NCBI GenBank assembly: GCA_044360075.1
Contig: JBIKLA010000011.1
Coordinates: 1-64,000, forward strand
DNA: 64,000 bases
Source of the DNA: OMII01 sp947467385
GTDB lineage: Bacteria; Bdellovibrionota_C; UBA2361; OMII01
Reading direction: 5' to 3'
The notes under the pieces are model-generated. The model saw only the letters and a program-made list of their open reading frames with translations, made no database searches and was not told the DNA's origin. Made by a program: the position numbers and the translations under genes. Below, one piece after another: positions 8,987-17,271 of this stretch (positions are counted from its first letter, which is position 1; each line of letters begins with the position of its first letter).

Positions 8987-9289
8987 CTACACCTTTTTAG
9001 GGCGGCCTCTCTTGCCTTTCTTCGAACGGGGGGACAGGACCTTTGCCCAAAAACGCTTATCTTTTTCCGTCTGCGCCGCCAATCCCTTCCTTCGCATAAG
9101 CGACTCTAGGTAGGCCCTCTCGATGGGAGTAGCGCTTTCAAAGAGGGCCTTTAATCTAGAGATCCGGTTGTTTATCAGCGCGCGCATAGTCGCTATGCGG
9201 CGCCTGAAGTTCCGTATCGCACGTTGCAGGACCTTGATCTCGGCTGAATCCGTCTCGGATTCAAGAAAAACAGTTGAAGGCTTTGCCAT
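8987..9289 (-). CDS. Small basic protein with C-terminal AT-hook motif
   Basis: 100 residues from the ATG at 9289, which has GAGGAA 7-12 bases upstream; an upstream in-frame extension to 9328 would cross the terminator-like hairpin and is unlikely. The middle is a long, Arg-rich helix (RNFRRRIATMRALINNRISRL), and the last residues KKGKRGRPKKV contain the GRP core of an AT-hook flanked by basic residues. This suggests binding to the minor groove of AT-rich DNA, that is, a nucleoid-associated or regulatory protein. No family recognised beyond the motif. Its leader region carries two strong hairpins (see 9313-9444), so expression may be controlled by termination. Confidence 0.7.
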   Translation of the reverse strand: MAKPSTVFLESETDSAEIKVLQRAIRNFRRRIATMRALINNRISRLKALFESATPIERAYLESLMRRKGLAAQTEKDKRFWAKVLSPRSKKGKRGRPKKV

Positions 9290-9312
9290 CTCACGTTCCT
9301 CAAACATAGGGG

Positions 9313-9339
9313 AAAAAACGTGCTGCACAATGCAGGCAC
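9313..9339 (-). terminator. Intrinsic terminator just upstream of the AT-hook gene
   Basis: On the minus strand GTGC-C-TGCA and TGCAGCAC form an 8-bp stem with one bulge and a TTG loop, followed by G and six T residues (9318-9313). It lies only about 24 bases before the ATG of the AT-hook gene, so it acts either as an attenuator of that gene or as the end of a short RNA made from the 9340-9475 region. Confidence 0.5.
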
Positions 9340-9414
9340 TCTCCTCACGGCACTCTCAAGCGCCTGAAGGGAATGCCCGCCAAAACCTTTCTGACCCGTG
9401 CATCTACCCGTATA

Positions 9415-9444
9415 GGTCTAGGGGCTTAGAGTCCCCTAAAGACC
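9415..9444 (-). other. Stable hairpin in the region upstream of the AT-hook gene
   Basis: GGTCTAGGGG (9415-9424) pairs with CCCCT and AGACC (9433-9444) with a two-base bulge, giving a 10-bp stem. It lies within the 309-base gene-free stretch 9290-9598, between two terminator-like structures. No T-run follows. It may be a folded leader or part of a small RNA. Confidence 0.4.
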
Positions 9445-9475
9445 GCAGCAGGATCTCACAGGGGAGCAGGTAGTC

Positions 9476-9530
9476 AAAAAAAGGTCGCCCGGACACTAAA
9501 CAGGGTGTTCGTATGAGGCTAAACCGGGCG
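9476..9530 (-). terminator. Terminator of the beta-oxidation gene
   Basis: On the minus strand CGCCCGG (9530-9524) pairs with CCGGGCG (9492-9486), followed by ACC and seven T residues (9482-9476). It lies about 70 bases after the stop of the 9599-11710 gene in the same orientation. Confidence 0.5.
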
Positions 9531-9598
9531 CAAAAGAGGGGTTTGAGACGCTCTCTATGACCGGGTATCACCGACTAAAGAAGGCTCTCTAACCCCGC

Positions 9599-11710
9599 CT
9601 AGGCCCCTGATGCCGCACCGTGTGTTGCCTCAACCGGGAAGGGCGCGTAACGGACTCCGAAGCGCTGCTCGAACTCGATAATGCGTCTGCGAATAGAATC
9701 TATCCCTCTCTGCCCCGTGTAGTAGAGAACACCCCCACGGAATGGCGGGAAACCAATGCCCATGACGGTGCCGAGGTCGATCTGTTTCTTGGCGAGTTCG
9801 CGGTCATCTCCAGCAACCCCTTCGGCGAGGCACTTCAGAGCCTCGTTGGCGAGGTGAACTATCAGGCGGTCCCCTATCTCTTGCGATGAAAGCGGATTGG
9901 CCGGAGAGGAGGGAAGACCGAGCGCTGCTGAGAGCCCCTTCCACGGCGAGGAGTCTTTGCCCTGGTAGTCGTAGAATCCGGCGTTACTCTTCCGGCCCTT
10001 GCGACCAAGCTGCATGAGCTTCTCGGCGAACGGTGGCACTTCCATGCGGTCGCCATAGCCGGCCACCATAACCTTAGACACGTGCGCTGCGACATCGAGA
10101 CCCACCTCGTCCAGAAGGCGGATAGGACCCATCGGCATCCCGAACTCAAGCGCCGCACGATCAATCGACTCAACCGAGTGTCCTTCTTCAAGGAGGTACA
10201 CCGCCTCGTTCAGGTACGGAATGAGGATGCGGTTTATCAGAAAGCCCGGCACGTCCCGAACAACTATTGGGAACTTGCCCATCTCCGTCGCAAGAGCTGC
10301 AGTCTTTGCGATGGTGTCATCTGCCGTCTGCTCTGCCTGAATAATCTCTACAAGTGGCATCTTCTCCACGGGGTTAAAGAAGTGCATCCCCACGAATCGT
10401 GCCGGGTTTGGGACGCCTTGGCCCATCTCAGAAACAGAGAGCGAGGATGTGTTAGACGCCAAGATGCACTCCGTTGAAACGCGCGCGGCGAGGTCAGAAA
10501 ATATCTTTTTCTTGAGACCCATATCCTCAAACACGGCCTCAATCGCAATACCCGTGCGCCCAATTGTGTCGCTCGGGAAATGAAGCCAGTCGATGCGGTT
10601 TGCGATTGCGGCGCGCTCAAACGACGAAAGATAGCGCAGCTTGCTTAATGACTTTGCGACGTGCTCGCGGCCGCGCTGGAGCGCCCCCTCGGCGGTGTCC
10701 TTTACGATCACCTGGTGCGAAGCGCGCGCGAGGGCTCCCGCGATGCCAGCCCCCATGGTGCCGGCACCAACTACGAGCGCATGCAGACCCTCGACCTGCT
10801 TGCGCGCCTTCTTACCGAGACCCTTCGAGGTCTCCGTCAGAAAAAAGAGGTGTACAAGCGCCTTGCTCTCTGGGGTGGTGATAAGCTGGCCCAGCCCCTG
10901 CGCCTCAAGCACCATTGCCTGCTCCCGCTTGCGAGAGAGGCCCGATACGGTGAGATCAAGCGCGCGGGGCGGGGCGGGATAGAAGCCCTTTGTCTGCTTG
11001 TGAAGAGCGGAAGAGGCCTTGCGCCTGACGATGGCTCGGCCTACTGGATTAAACGACAGCAGTCGATCCATAAGCGCAAGCTTCTTGCGGCGCGGAGGCT
11101 TCACTCCACGCGAGATCTCTTCTGCGCGGGCAAACAGCTTCTCAGGCGAAACGACTTCATCCACCAGTGACGCCTTAAGCGCCTGCGCAGGCTTGAGGGT
11201 CTTTCCAGCAAGAATTATATCGAGCGCTTTCGGCAGCCCGACTACGCGGGGCATGCGGTATGTGCCACCAAACCCGGGTAGAATACCAAGTTTGGTCTCG
11301 GGCAGGCCGATCGACGAGCTTGGAAGGTCTGCGATGATGCGGTGCTTGCAGGCGAGCACCATTTCACAGCCTCCCCCGACGCAGGGCCCGCCAATTGCAG
11401 CAACGGTCGTAATCGGAAGGTCTTCGAGTAGGTCGTACGCACGCTGCCCCTCCGCAGCCAGCTCAGCGCCCTTGGCCGCTTCGGTAACGCCCTGAATCAG
11501 CGAGATATCAGCGCCAACGCAAAACGACTCGATGTTTGGGGCGCGGATGACAAGCCCGCGAGCGGGCGAAGCCTTCACATGACGAATCGCCTCGACAAAG
11601 GAGCGCAGGCGCGAAGGAGTTAGGGTAATGGCGCGCTCATCCGGTGCACCAAGCGTAATGGTAGCAACCGCGTTGTCCTGCGAAAAAGAGAGGATTACAG
11701 TTCCGTCCAT
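9599..11710 (-). CDS. Multifunctional enoyl-CoA hydratase / 3-hydroxyacyl-CoA dehydrogenase
   Basis: 703 residues with the FadB/FadJ architecture. An N-terminal crotonase domain carries GGPCVGGGCEM and ETKLGILPGFGG, holding the two conserved glutamates of hydratases. A NAD-binding Rossmann domain follows (VVGAGTMGAGIAG, near residue 312), with the HADH signature SNTSSLSVSE and HFFNPVEKMPLVEI, then two C-terminal HADH helical domains. It performs hydration and oxidation in the beta-oxidation spiral. No thiolase (fadA/fadI) is adjacent, so the partner must be elsewhere. ATG at 11710 with AAGG upstream. I cannot separate FadB from FadJ type by eye. Confidence 0.92.
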   Translation of the reverse strand: MDGTVILSFSQDNAVATITLGAPDERAITLTPSRLRSFVEAIRHVKASPARGLVIRAPNIESFCVGADISLIQGVTEAAKGAELAAEGQRAYDLLEDLPITTVAAIGGPCVGGGCEMVLACKHRIIADLPSSSIGLPETKLGILPGFGGTYRMPRVVGLPKALDIILAGKTLKPAQALKASLVDEVVSPEKLFARAEEISRGVKPPRRKKLALMDRLLSFNPVGRAIVRRKASSALHKQTKGFYPAPPRALDLTVSGLSRKREQAMVLEAQGLGQLITTPESKALVHLFFLTETSKGLGKKARKQVEGLHALVVGAGTMGAGIAGALARASHQVIVKDTAEGALQRGREHVAKSLSKLRYLSSFERAAIANRIDWLHFPSDTIGRTGIAIEAVFEDMGLKKKIFSDLAARVSTECILASNTSSLSVSEMGQGVPNPARFVGMHFFNPVEKMPLVEIIQAEQTADDTIAKTAALATEMGKFPIVVRDVPGFLINRILIPYLNEAVYLLEEGHSVESIDRAALEFGMPMGPIRLLDEVGLDVAAHVSKVMVAGYGDRMEVPPFAEKLMQLGRKGRKSNAGFYDYQGKDSSPWKGLSAALGLPSSPANPLSSQEIGDRLIVHLANEALKCLAEGVAGDDRELAKKQIDLGTVMGIGFPPFRGGVLYYTGQRGIDSIRRRIIEFEQRFGVRYAPFPVEATHGAASGA

Positions 11711-11784
11711 AGTGCCTTGTTGGTCAGCGCCAGCTTTTTGTCCGAGCGTAAGCGCCCTATACCAGTAGAAGATATCAGCCGTGT

Positions 11785-12702
11785 ATGAGGTGTGTCGACA
11801 TGGAATTACGGCGCAGCTATTATGTTGCGATGTCCACTGATTCGGCCGCTCACACTATCGCTATCACCACCGATTCCTCTCCGGGTGACCCCACGAAGCC
11901 CAATTGGGAATACCTCGTTGACTCAATCGGGGGGTCCCTGTTCGTCGTTGGGGTGGTCCAGAGGGCGTCGCAGGCCATTATGGAGATCTACAACCGAGCC
12001 TCAGTCGGCGAGCAAACGAAGGAGGACGGCTCGCCGGTTTCGCAGGCTGACCTGGCGGCGGCAGCGCTTATAGAGATGGAGCTAAAAGCTACCGGCGTGC
12101 CGGTCGTGTGCGAAGAGACGGTCACCGCCGAGACATCCTCAAGTCCGCTGTTCTGGCTTGTGGACCCGCTCGATGGAACGAAGGAGTTTCTCGCCAAGAA
12201 CGGCGAATTTACGGTGAACGTGGCGCTCGTATGCGAGGGCTCGCCAGTGCTTGGAGTGATCGGCATTCCGGTGACCGGCGAGGTGTATGTCGGGGTCAAG
12301 GGCAGGGGCGCGTACCGGCAGGTCGGCAACATAGCGAGCCCGATCACGAATTCACGCGCGGAGCGGGAGCTAATCGCGGCGGTCAGCAGGTCGCACGGCT
12401 CAGACGCCGGGGACGCATGGCTTGAAGGGCTCGGCATCCGCGAGCGGATCCAATGCGGCTCGGCTATAAAATTCTGCCGGGTGGCTGAGGGCAAGGCCGA
12501 CCTCTACGTGAGATTTGGGCGGACGATGGAATGGGACACTGCGGCAGGCCACTGCGTCCTGGAGGAGTCCGGATGTGAGCTCACCGTGGCGGAGACCGGA
12601 CAGCCCCTGCGTTACGGGAAGCCTGGCTTCGACAACCCCCACTTCGTCGCCTGCCGCAGGGGCCTTAACCTTCCCCTCGCAGCCCCCAAGCAGCGGGCGT
12701 AA
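11785..12702 (+). CDS. cysQ: 3'(2'),5'-bisphosphate nucleotidase CysQ
   Basis: Inositol-phosphatase superfamily enzyme that probably dephosphorylates PAP, the by-product of sulfate assimilation or phosphopantetheinyl transfer. Metal-binding motifs are present: CEET (Glu110, Glu111), DPLDGTKEF (Asp127, Asp130) and WDTAAGH near residue 251. The C-terminal motif matches the CysQ group rather than the SuhB-like paralogue at 24684. The exact start is uncertain: ATG at 11785 is given, but an ATG at 11830 (MSTDSAAH) is equally possible and the domain begins only near residue 45. It is divergent from the beta-oxidation gene. Confidence 0.85.
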   Translation: MRCVDMELRRSYYVAMSTDSAAHTIAITTDSSPGDPTKPNWEYLVDSIGGSLFVVGVVQRASQAIMEIYNRASVGEQTKEDGSPVSQADLAAAALIEMELKATGVPVVCEETVTAETSSSPLFWLVDPLDGTKEFLAKNGEFTVNVALVCEGSPVLGVIGIPVTGEVYVGVKGRGAYRQVGNIASPITNSRAERELIAAVSRSHGSDAGDAWLEGLGIRERIQCGSAIKFCRVAEGKADLYVRFGRTMEWDTAAGHCVLEESGCELTVAETGQPLRYGKPGFDNPHFVACRRGLNLPLAAPKQRA

Positions 12703-12800
12703 TCAGCTGGCCGACCGCTGCTCCTAGAATCTCAAAAACCCCTGCTTAATAGCTATCATAGCCAGGTGGGCGGTGTGCGGTCGAGTGCCATCAGGCTATC

Positions 12801-12826
12801 AAACTTCCCCCCTGGGGGAGGTGTTT
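12801..12826 (+). other. GC-rich hairpin after cysQ
   Basis: AAACTTCCCCC and GGGGGAGGTGTTT form a strong imperfect inverted repeat about 100 bases after the cysQ stop. It could terminate cysQ transcription, but the T-run is poor. Confidence 0.3.
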
Positions 12827-12848
12827 AAGGGGCTCGCTTTAGGCTATA

Positions 12849-12877
12849 GTTCCGCTGGGCGTTGGAACCCGTTTTTT
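12849..12877 (+). terminator. Terminator-like hairpin before the sulfatase-family gene
   Basis: GTTCC (12849-12853) and GGAAC (12864-12868) form a 5-bp stem followed by CCG and six T residues (12872-12877), 18 bases before the start codon at 12895. The left arm overlaps a TATAGT sequence (12845-12850). It could stop read-through from cysQ or attenuate the downstream pair; the stem is short. Confidence 0.3.
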
Positions 12878-12894
12878 CCTAAGGGTACGTTTGT

Positions 12895-14217
12895 ATGAGC
12901 AAAAGTCGCATTCTTCTCGTTGCCTCGCTCGCGTGCGTTGTTGCGCTCGGACTCACATTGTTCAGGACACCAAAGGCCGCCAAGAACAGCGTGCTGGTTC
13001 TCATGCTCGACACCCTGCGCGCAGACCACCTCGGCACCTACGGGTACGAGCGCAACACGAGCCCCGTCCTCGATCAGTTCGCGCGAGACAACCTAAAGTT
13101 CTCATATGCCGTCACGGCAGCTCCTTGGACCCCGCCATCGATCGCATCGATGTTTACCGGCGTATACCCCGCAACCCACGGCTGGATGCCTCCCAACATG
13201 CGCGACAAGGTGCGCAAGATGGCGGTGAAGCTCGACGACAAGCTGGTCACACTGGCTGAGATATTCAAGGCCAACGGCTTTTCAACTGCGGCGGTCTCTC
13301 CGAACCCCTGGATCACGGATGAGTTCGGCTATCAGCAGGGTTTTGACTCCTTCACCGAGAAGGTGCGCGCCCCGGCTGAGGAGATCATAAGGATAGGCGA
13401 GGCGAAGATCGACGAGATGGCTGCCACAGGCAAGCCTTTCTTCGCGTACCTGCACTTCCTTGACCCGCACGATCCGTATACGCCTCCCGGTGCCTACAAG
13501 ACCGCCTTTAACGGGCCTATTCCTGGAGGGCGATCCTACCCACCAAAGGAAGTAACGAATATCAATCTTTACGACGGCGAGATCCAGTACCTCGACGACC
13601 AGCTCGGCAAGCTCTTCGCGCACCTTGATGAGAAGGGGCTCTACGACGACCTAACGATCATCATCGTAGGAGATCACGGCGAGCAGTTTATGGAGCGCGG
13701 CCAGCACGGGCACGGGCACCAGCTCTTCAACGAGGAGGTTCACGTTCCGCTTCTTGTTAAGTCTCCCCGAGCCAAGGGGCCGAGGGTTGTTGATATCACC
13801 ACGAGCACAGTCGATGTATTCGCAACGGCGCTCGATGCGGCGGGGATTGAGGTTCCTGCCGGTATTCCAGGAGTGTCGCTTTTTAACGACCAGGCGCTTG
13901 AGGCGCGGCAAGGAGTTTTCACGGAGATTGAAAAAGAGTTCCGGCAGAAGTCCTTTACTACTCCGGATGGCGTAAAGCTCATTCGCCAGAACAACCCGGA
14001 CAACACCGAGGTTGTTGTTGGGGTGTACGACTTTCGAAAGGATCCGGGCGAGAGGGAAGCGATTAAGGACCCGGAGGTGATTGCGACCCTCACACATGAG
14101 CTTTCTACAACCCACCAGTTCGCGCTTCAGGGCAGGATTGAAGGGAGCGAAACTGCCAAGGCGCAGATGAAAGATTCTACCGTTGAGCAGCTCAAGACGT
14201 TGGGCTACCTCCAGTAA
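12895..14217 (+). CDS. Membrane-anchored sulfatase/phosphatase-superfamily enzyme with threonine nucleophile
   Basis: 440 residues. An N-terminal hydrophobic segment (about 5-22) is a signal anchor. The sulfatase fold (PF00884-like) is shown by the metal motif MLDTLRADH (Asp39), GYERNTSP, FFAYLHFLDPHDPY and the second metal site GDHGEQF with HGHGHQLF. At the nucleophile position, where sulfatases have the formylglycine motif C/S-x-P-x-R, this protein has Thr79-Pro-Pro-Ser-Ile. Both the Cys/Ser and the Arg are missing. It is therefore more likely a phospho- or phosphoglycerol-transfer/phosphatase relative, or a degenerate sulfatase, acting outside the membrane. The next gene, 33 bases on, is another alkaline-phosphatase-superfamily protein. 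Confidence 0.85.
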   Translation: MSKSRILLVASLACVVALGLTLFRTPKAAKNSVLVLMLDTLRADHLGTYGYERNTSPVLDQFARDNLKFSYAVTAAPWTPPSIASMFTGVYPATHGWMPPNMRDKVRKMAVKLDDKLVTLAEIFKANGFSTAAVSPNPWITDEFGYQQGFDSFTEKVRAPAEEIIRIGEAKIDEMAATGKPFFAYLHFLDPHDPYTPPGAYKTAFNGPIPGGRSYPPKEVTNINLYDGEIQYLDDQLGKLFAHLDEKGLYDDLTIIIVGDHGEQFMERGQHGHGHQLFNEEVHVPLLVKSPRAKGPRVVDITTSTVDVFATALDAAGIEVPAGIPGVSLFNDQALEARQGVFTEIEKEFRQKSFTTPDGVKLIRQNNPDNTEVVVGVYDFRKDPGEREAIKDPEVIATLTHELSTTHQFALQGRIEGSETAKAQMKDSTVEQLKTLGYLQ

Positions 14218-14250
14218 GCATATCCCCACACACGGAGAGGCACGACCGCA

Positions 14251-16335
14251 ATGAAGGTTAACAAAAGGTTTTTAGCCCTACTGGCTTTCGCGCTGAGTTT
14301 GCCAGCGGAAGAGTGTTTCGCCTACATAGGCCCGGGTGCCGGATTTGCCTTTCTCGGCTCAGGGGCGGTGTTTCTTCTCACTATTGTCCTCGGTGTCGTT
14401 ACGATCCTGCTTTGGCCGCTGCAAAACCTGTGGCTGCTCTTGCGCGGGAACGGGCGCCCGAAGAATGCGCGCGTAAAGCGCGTAGTCATTTTGGGTCTCG
14501 ATGGGCTCGATCCGAAGCTCCTTGAGCGATACATGGCGGAGGGAAAGCTCCCGAATTTTAGTCAGCTCCAGGAGCAAGGGAGCTATGCACGGTTGGGGAC
14601 GACGCTGCCTGCTCTCTCGCCCGTCGCATGGTCCACATTTCAGACAGGAGTAAACCCGGGGGCCCACAACATCTTCGACTTCCTCACTAGGGACAAGCGC
14701 TTCTGCCTTCCGGAGCTCTCTGCTGTAAAAACTGAGACTACCCGCAAGGACATCAAGATCGGGCCCTTCACGATTCCTCGCACTCGTTCCCAAGTTCGCC
14801 TCATGCGACGCTCGCAGCCCTTCTGGAAGCTGCTCGGAGCGCGCAATATCATGGCCAACATCATCCGCGTGCCCATCTCGTATCCCCCCGAGAAATTCAA
14901 TGGAAATATCCTGTCCGCGATGTGCACCCCCGACCTGCGCGGCACCCAGGGGACCTTCACGCTCTTTACGACTCGCGATGACATCACGGCATCAACAGGT
15001 GGTGACTCAACAGGCGGTGAGGTAAAGGCCCTCCAGCGGGCGGGAACCCGCATCACAGGTTCTCTCGACGGGCCCCCGCACCCCGACGGGAAGAGCGGCA
15101 ATCTGCAGGTACCCTTTACGCTCGATATGGCTGACGGGGGCAAGGCGAAGCTGTTAATCGGGCGAGAAGAGACCGAGCTTCAGGTCAACTCGTTCTCGCG
15201 CTGGCTCCCGGTTGAGTTCTCGGCTGGCCGCAAGCGCGTTCAGGGCATCGTGCGGTTCTGCGTGCGCGAGCTCGGCGAGCATGTGACGGTGTATGCATCG
15301 CCCGTGAATGTAGATCCGGCCAAGCCCGCACTGCCGATCTCGTATCCGCTCCTCTTCTCAAGCTGGCTTGCAAAGCGCCAAGGCCGCTTCGGGACGCTCG
15401 GGCTGCTTGAGGACACGTGGGGACGGAACGAGCACGCGCTCGACGACCAGCGATTCCTTGACCAGGCGTGGCTCTCGCACGAGGAGCGTAAGGTCATGTT
15501 CTTCGAGACCCTAAAGCGCACCCGCGAAGGGATGTGCATTTGCGTGTTCGACGCAAGTGACCGCATTCAGCACATGTTCTGGCGCTATATTGATCCGAAG
15601 CATCCCTCGCCGGTCGAAAACCGTGAGCAGTTCGGCGACGTGATACCGCAAATGTACCAGCGCATGGATAGCCTGGTGGGTGAAACTGTTGCGGCGCTTG
15701 GGCCAGAGGATGTGCTGATGGTGCTCAGCGACCACGGATTCTCGTCGTTTAGGCGCTGCATCAACCTCAACACGTGGCTACATGAGAACGGGTTTCTCGC
15801 GCTCAAGACCGATAGACCACGGGGGCTCGATTACCTCCAGGAAGTGGACTGGTCACGAACGAAGGCGTTTGCGCTGGGGCTTTCAGGAATCTACGTCAAC
15901 AAGAAGGGACGAGAGCGCTTCGGCATCCTTTCGGATGCTGAAGGTGAGCGCGTTAAGGCCGATATTATCTCCAAGCTTACGGGCCTTGCCGACCCGCAGG
16001 ACGGCGCGGTGGCGGTTAAAACCGTCTACGACACGCGCAAAGCGTACAAAGGGCTCTATACCACCGAGGCCCCCGATCTTATCGTCGGATACAATCCGGG
16101 CTATCGGGTCTCGTGGGATTCGATTACGGGAACGGTTGAGCCAACGGTTTTCTCGGATAACCTCAAAGCCTGGAGTGGAGATCACCACATCGACCCGCAG
16201 GAGGTGCCGGGCATCTTTCTCGTCAACAGGCCGATGACGGTCGACTCGCCAAACATCATCGATATAGCGCCTACGACTCTCGACCTCTTCGGACTTAAGG
16301 CTCCATCGTATATGGAGGGGCGGATTGTGGTGTAG
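14251..16335 (+). CDS. Membrane-anchored phosphodiesterase/nucleotide-pyrophosphatase-type enzyme
   Basis: 694 residues of the alkaline phosphatase superfamily (PF01663-like). A signal-peptide-like N-terminus is followed by AYIGPGAGF and a second hydrophobic span (about 28-60), leaving the enzyme at the outer face of the inner membrane. Motifs: LGLDGLDP (first metal Asp), LSPVAWSTFQTG with the likely Ser/Thr nucleophile, HNIFDFL, LSDHGFSSF, and GDHHIDPQ-type His/Asp near the C-terminus. It shares an operon with the preceding sulfatase-like gene; GGAGAGG precedes the ATG. Such proteins act on phosphodiesters or nucleotide sugars; the substrate cannot be told from sequence. Confidence 0.87.
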   Translation: MKVNKRFLALLAFALSLPAEECFAYIGPGAGFAFLGSGAVFLLTIVLGVVTILLWPLQNLWLLLRGNGRPKNARVKRVVILGLDGLDPKLLERYMAEGKLPNFSQLQEQGSYARLGTTLPALSPVAWSTFQTGVNPGAHNIFDFLTRDKRFCLPELSAVKTETTRKDIKIGPFTIPRTRSQVRLMRRSQPFWKLLGARNIMANIIRVPISYPPEKFNGNILSAMCTPDLRGTQGTFTLFTTRDDITASTGGDSTGGEVKALQRAGTRITGSLDGPPHPDGKSGNLQVPFTLDMADGGKAKLLIGREETELQVNSFSRWLPVEFSAGRKRVQGIVRFCVRELGEHVTVYASPVNVDPAKPALPISYPLLFSSWLAKRQGRFGTLGLLEDTWGRNEHALDDQRFLDQAWLSHEERKVMFFETLKRTREGMCICVFDASDRIQHMFWRYIDPKHPSPVENREQFGDVIPQMYQRMDSLVGETVAALGPEDVLMVLSDHGFSSFRRCINLNTWLHENGFLALKTDRPRGLDYLQEVDWSRTKAFALGLSGIYVNKKGRERFGILSDAEGERVKADIISKLTGLADPQDGAVAVKTVYDTRKAYKGLYTTEAPDLIVGYNPGYRVSWDSITGTVEPTVFSDNLKAWSGDHHIDPQEVPGIFLVNRPMTVDSPNIIDIAPTTLDLFGLKAPSYMEGRIVV

Positions 16336-16361
16336 CGCTCGCTTTTGGGTCCCGAGCCCAG

Positions 16362-16397
16362 AAAAAAACACCATCACCGCTACGCTCGGTGATGGTG
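16362..16397 (-). terminator. Strong intrinsic terminator (minus strand), shared by convergent genes
   Basis: CACCATCACCG (16369-16379) and CGGTGATGGTG (16387-16397) form a perfect 11-bp stem with a 7-base loop. On the minus strand it is followed by seven T residues (16368-16362), a textbook terminator for the 16438-16992 gene. In the plus direction it may also slow transcription from the phosphodiesterase gene, but the T-run there is weak. Confidence 0.85.
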
Positions 16398-16437
16398 CTT
16401 AATCTTCCGCGACTGGCGCGGAGGTGAAGTGAAGAGG

Positions 16438-16992
16438 CTAGTCGTCTCCTTCGCAGCTTTGAATTTTGTCAGCGACGACGTCACTAGCGTCGGTGTGCCC
16501 CTCGACCTTCACGCACACGCCATCCGCAAGGTCGGAGCGCGAAATACCCCCCCTAAAACGGGTGGTATTGGTAAGCAGGAAGGCTTGGCCGCCAACGACG
16601 AACGACGGGTCGAAGAAATCGGAGATGTCCCCTTGCTTTTGAACCTCATCGCCATCTTCGTGGCCGTCGTTATCCCCATCTCGGTTGTTCTCATACCCAT
16701 CATCGCCGTCATCAACGCCGTCTCCGTCGGAATCCGAGTTGCATGAGTTGCTTCCGATAGAGTTCTCAATGAAATCAGGAACCCCATCTTCGTCTGAGTC
16801 CCTCCCGCGAATCGCCGCCTTTAACTCATTCTTCTGAGATACGCTTAAGCGCTTGACCTTCCGCGCCAGGTCCTTAAGGTCCTTCTGAACCTTTCGGGCT
16901 GCGGACCTCGCCGCACCAACCTTTGATTCTGCCTGCGCGAACGATGTGACGCACAGGGCCGCCGCGATAAGGGCTACTATGAACCGTGACAT
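16438..16992 (-). CDS. Exported protein with thrombospondin-type-3-like calcium repeats
   Basis: 184 residues with a clear Sec signal peptide (MSRFIVALIAAALCVTSFAQA). A Lys/Arg-rich helical stretch (24-62) is followed by Asp-rich calcium-loop repeats of the form DxDxDGxxD (DSDEDGVPD, DSDGDGVDDGDD, about residues 65-115), as in thrombospondin type 3 or OmpA-linker proteins. The last 65 residues form a small beta domain (VGGQAFLLTNTTRF, GVCVKVEGHTD) resembling DUF5666-like modules. Probably secreted or periplasmic. It has its own promoter-like sequence, CAGGAGAG ribosome-binding site and strong terminator, so it is a single-gene unit. Function unknown. Confidence 0.8.
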   Translation of the reverse strand: MSRFIVALIAAALCVTSFAQAESKVGAARSAARKVQKDLKDLARKVKRLSVSQKNELKAAIRGRDSDEDGVPDFIENSIGSNSCNSDSDGDGVDDGDDGYENNRDGDNDGHEDGDEVQKQGDISDFFDPSFVVGGQAFLLTNTTRFRGGISRSDLADGVCVKVEGHTDASDVVADKIQSCEGDD

Positions 16993-17022
16993 ATGCTCTC
17001 CTGTAGGTTGACTACCTCAAAC

Positions 17023-17051
17023 ATGATAGGCACCGCCTTGGGCCGCCACAA
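17023..17051 (-). promoter_or_regulatory. Sigma70-type promoter for the calcium-repeat gene
   Basis: On the minus strand TTGTGG (17051-17046), 17 bases, TATCAT (17028-17023), about 30 bases before the start codon at 16992. The remainder of the gap to 17271 shows nothing recognisable. Confidence 0.4.
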
Positions 17052-17271
17052 GGATCAAATGAGGGTCCGGGGGCTGAAATCAGGGTGACGTATGGCACAG
17101 CCTGTGGCTCTGCTCCTCGCAATACATGTGCGCCCGCAGCAGGTTAGGTGTTATGCCTCGCGCTAGGGGAACCGCATCGTGTTGAACCGCAGCAGGTGGA
17201 GAACGGTCACAGTAGCGCCTGATTTCACAACCGAGCTCAACACCTTGTAAGCAGCATCCGCTCGCGCCTCA

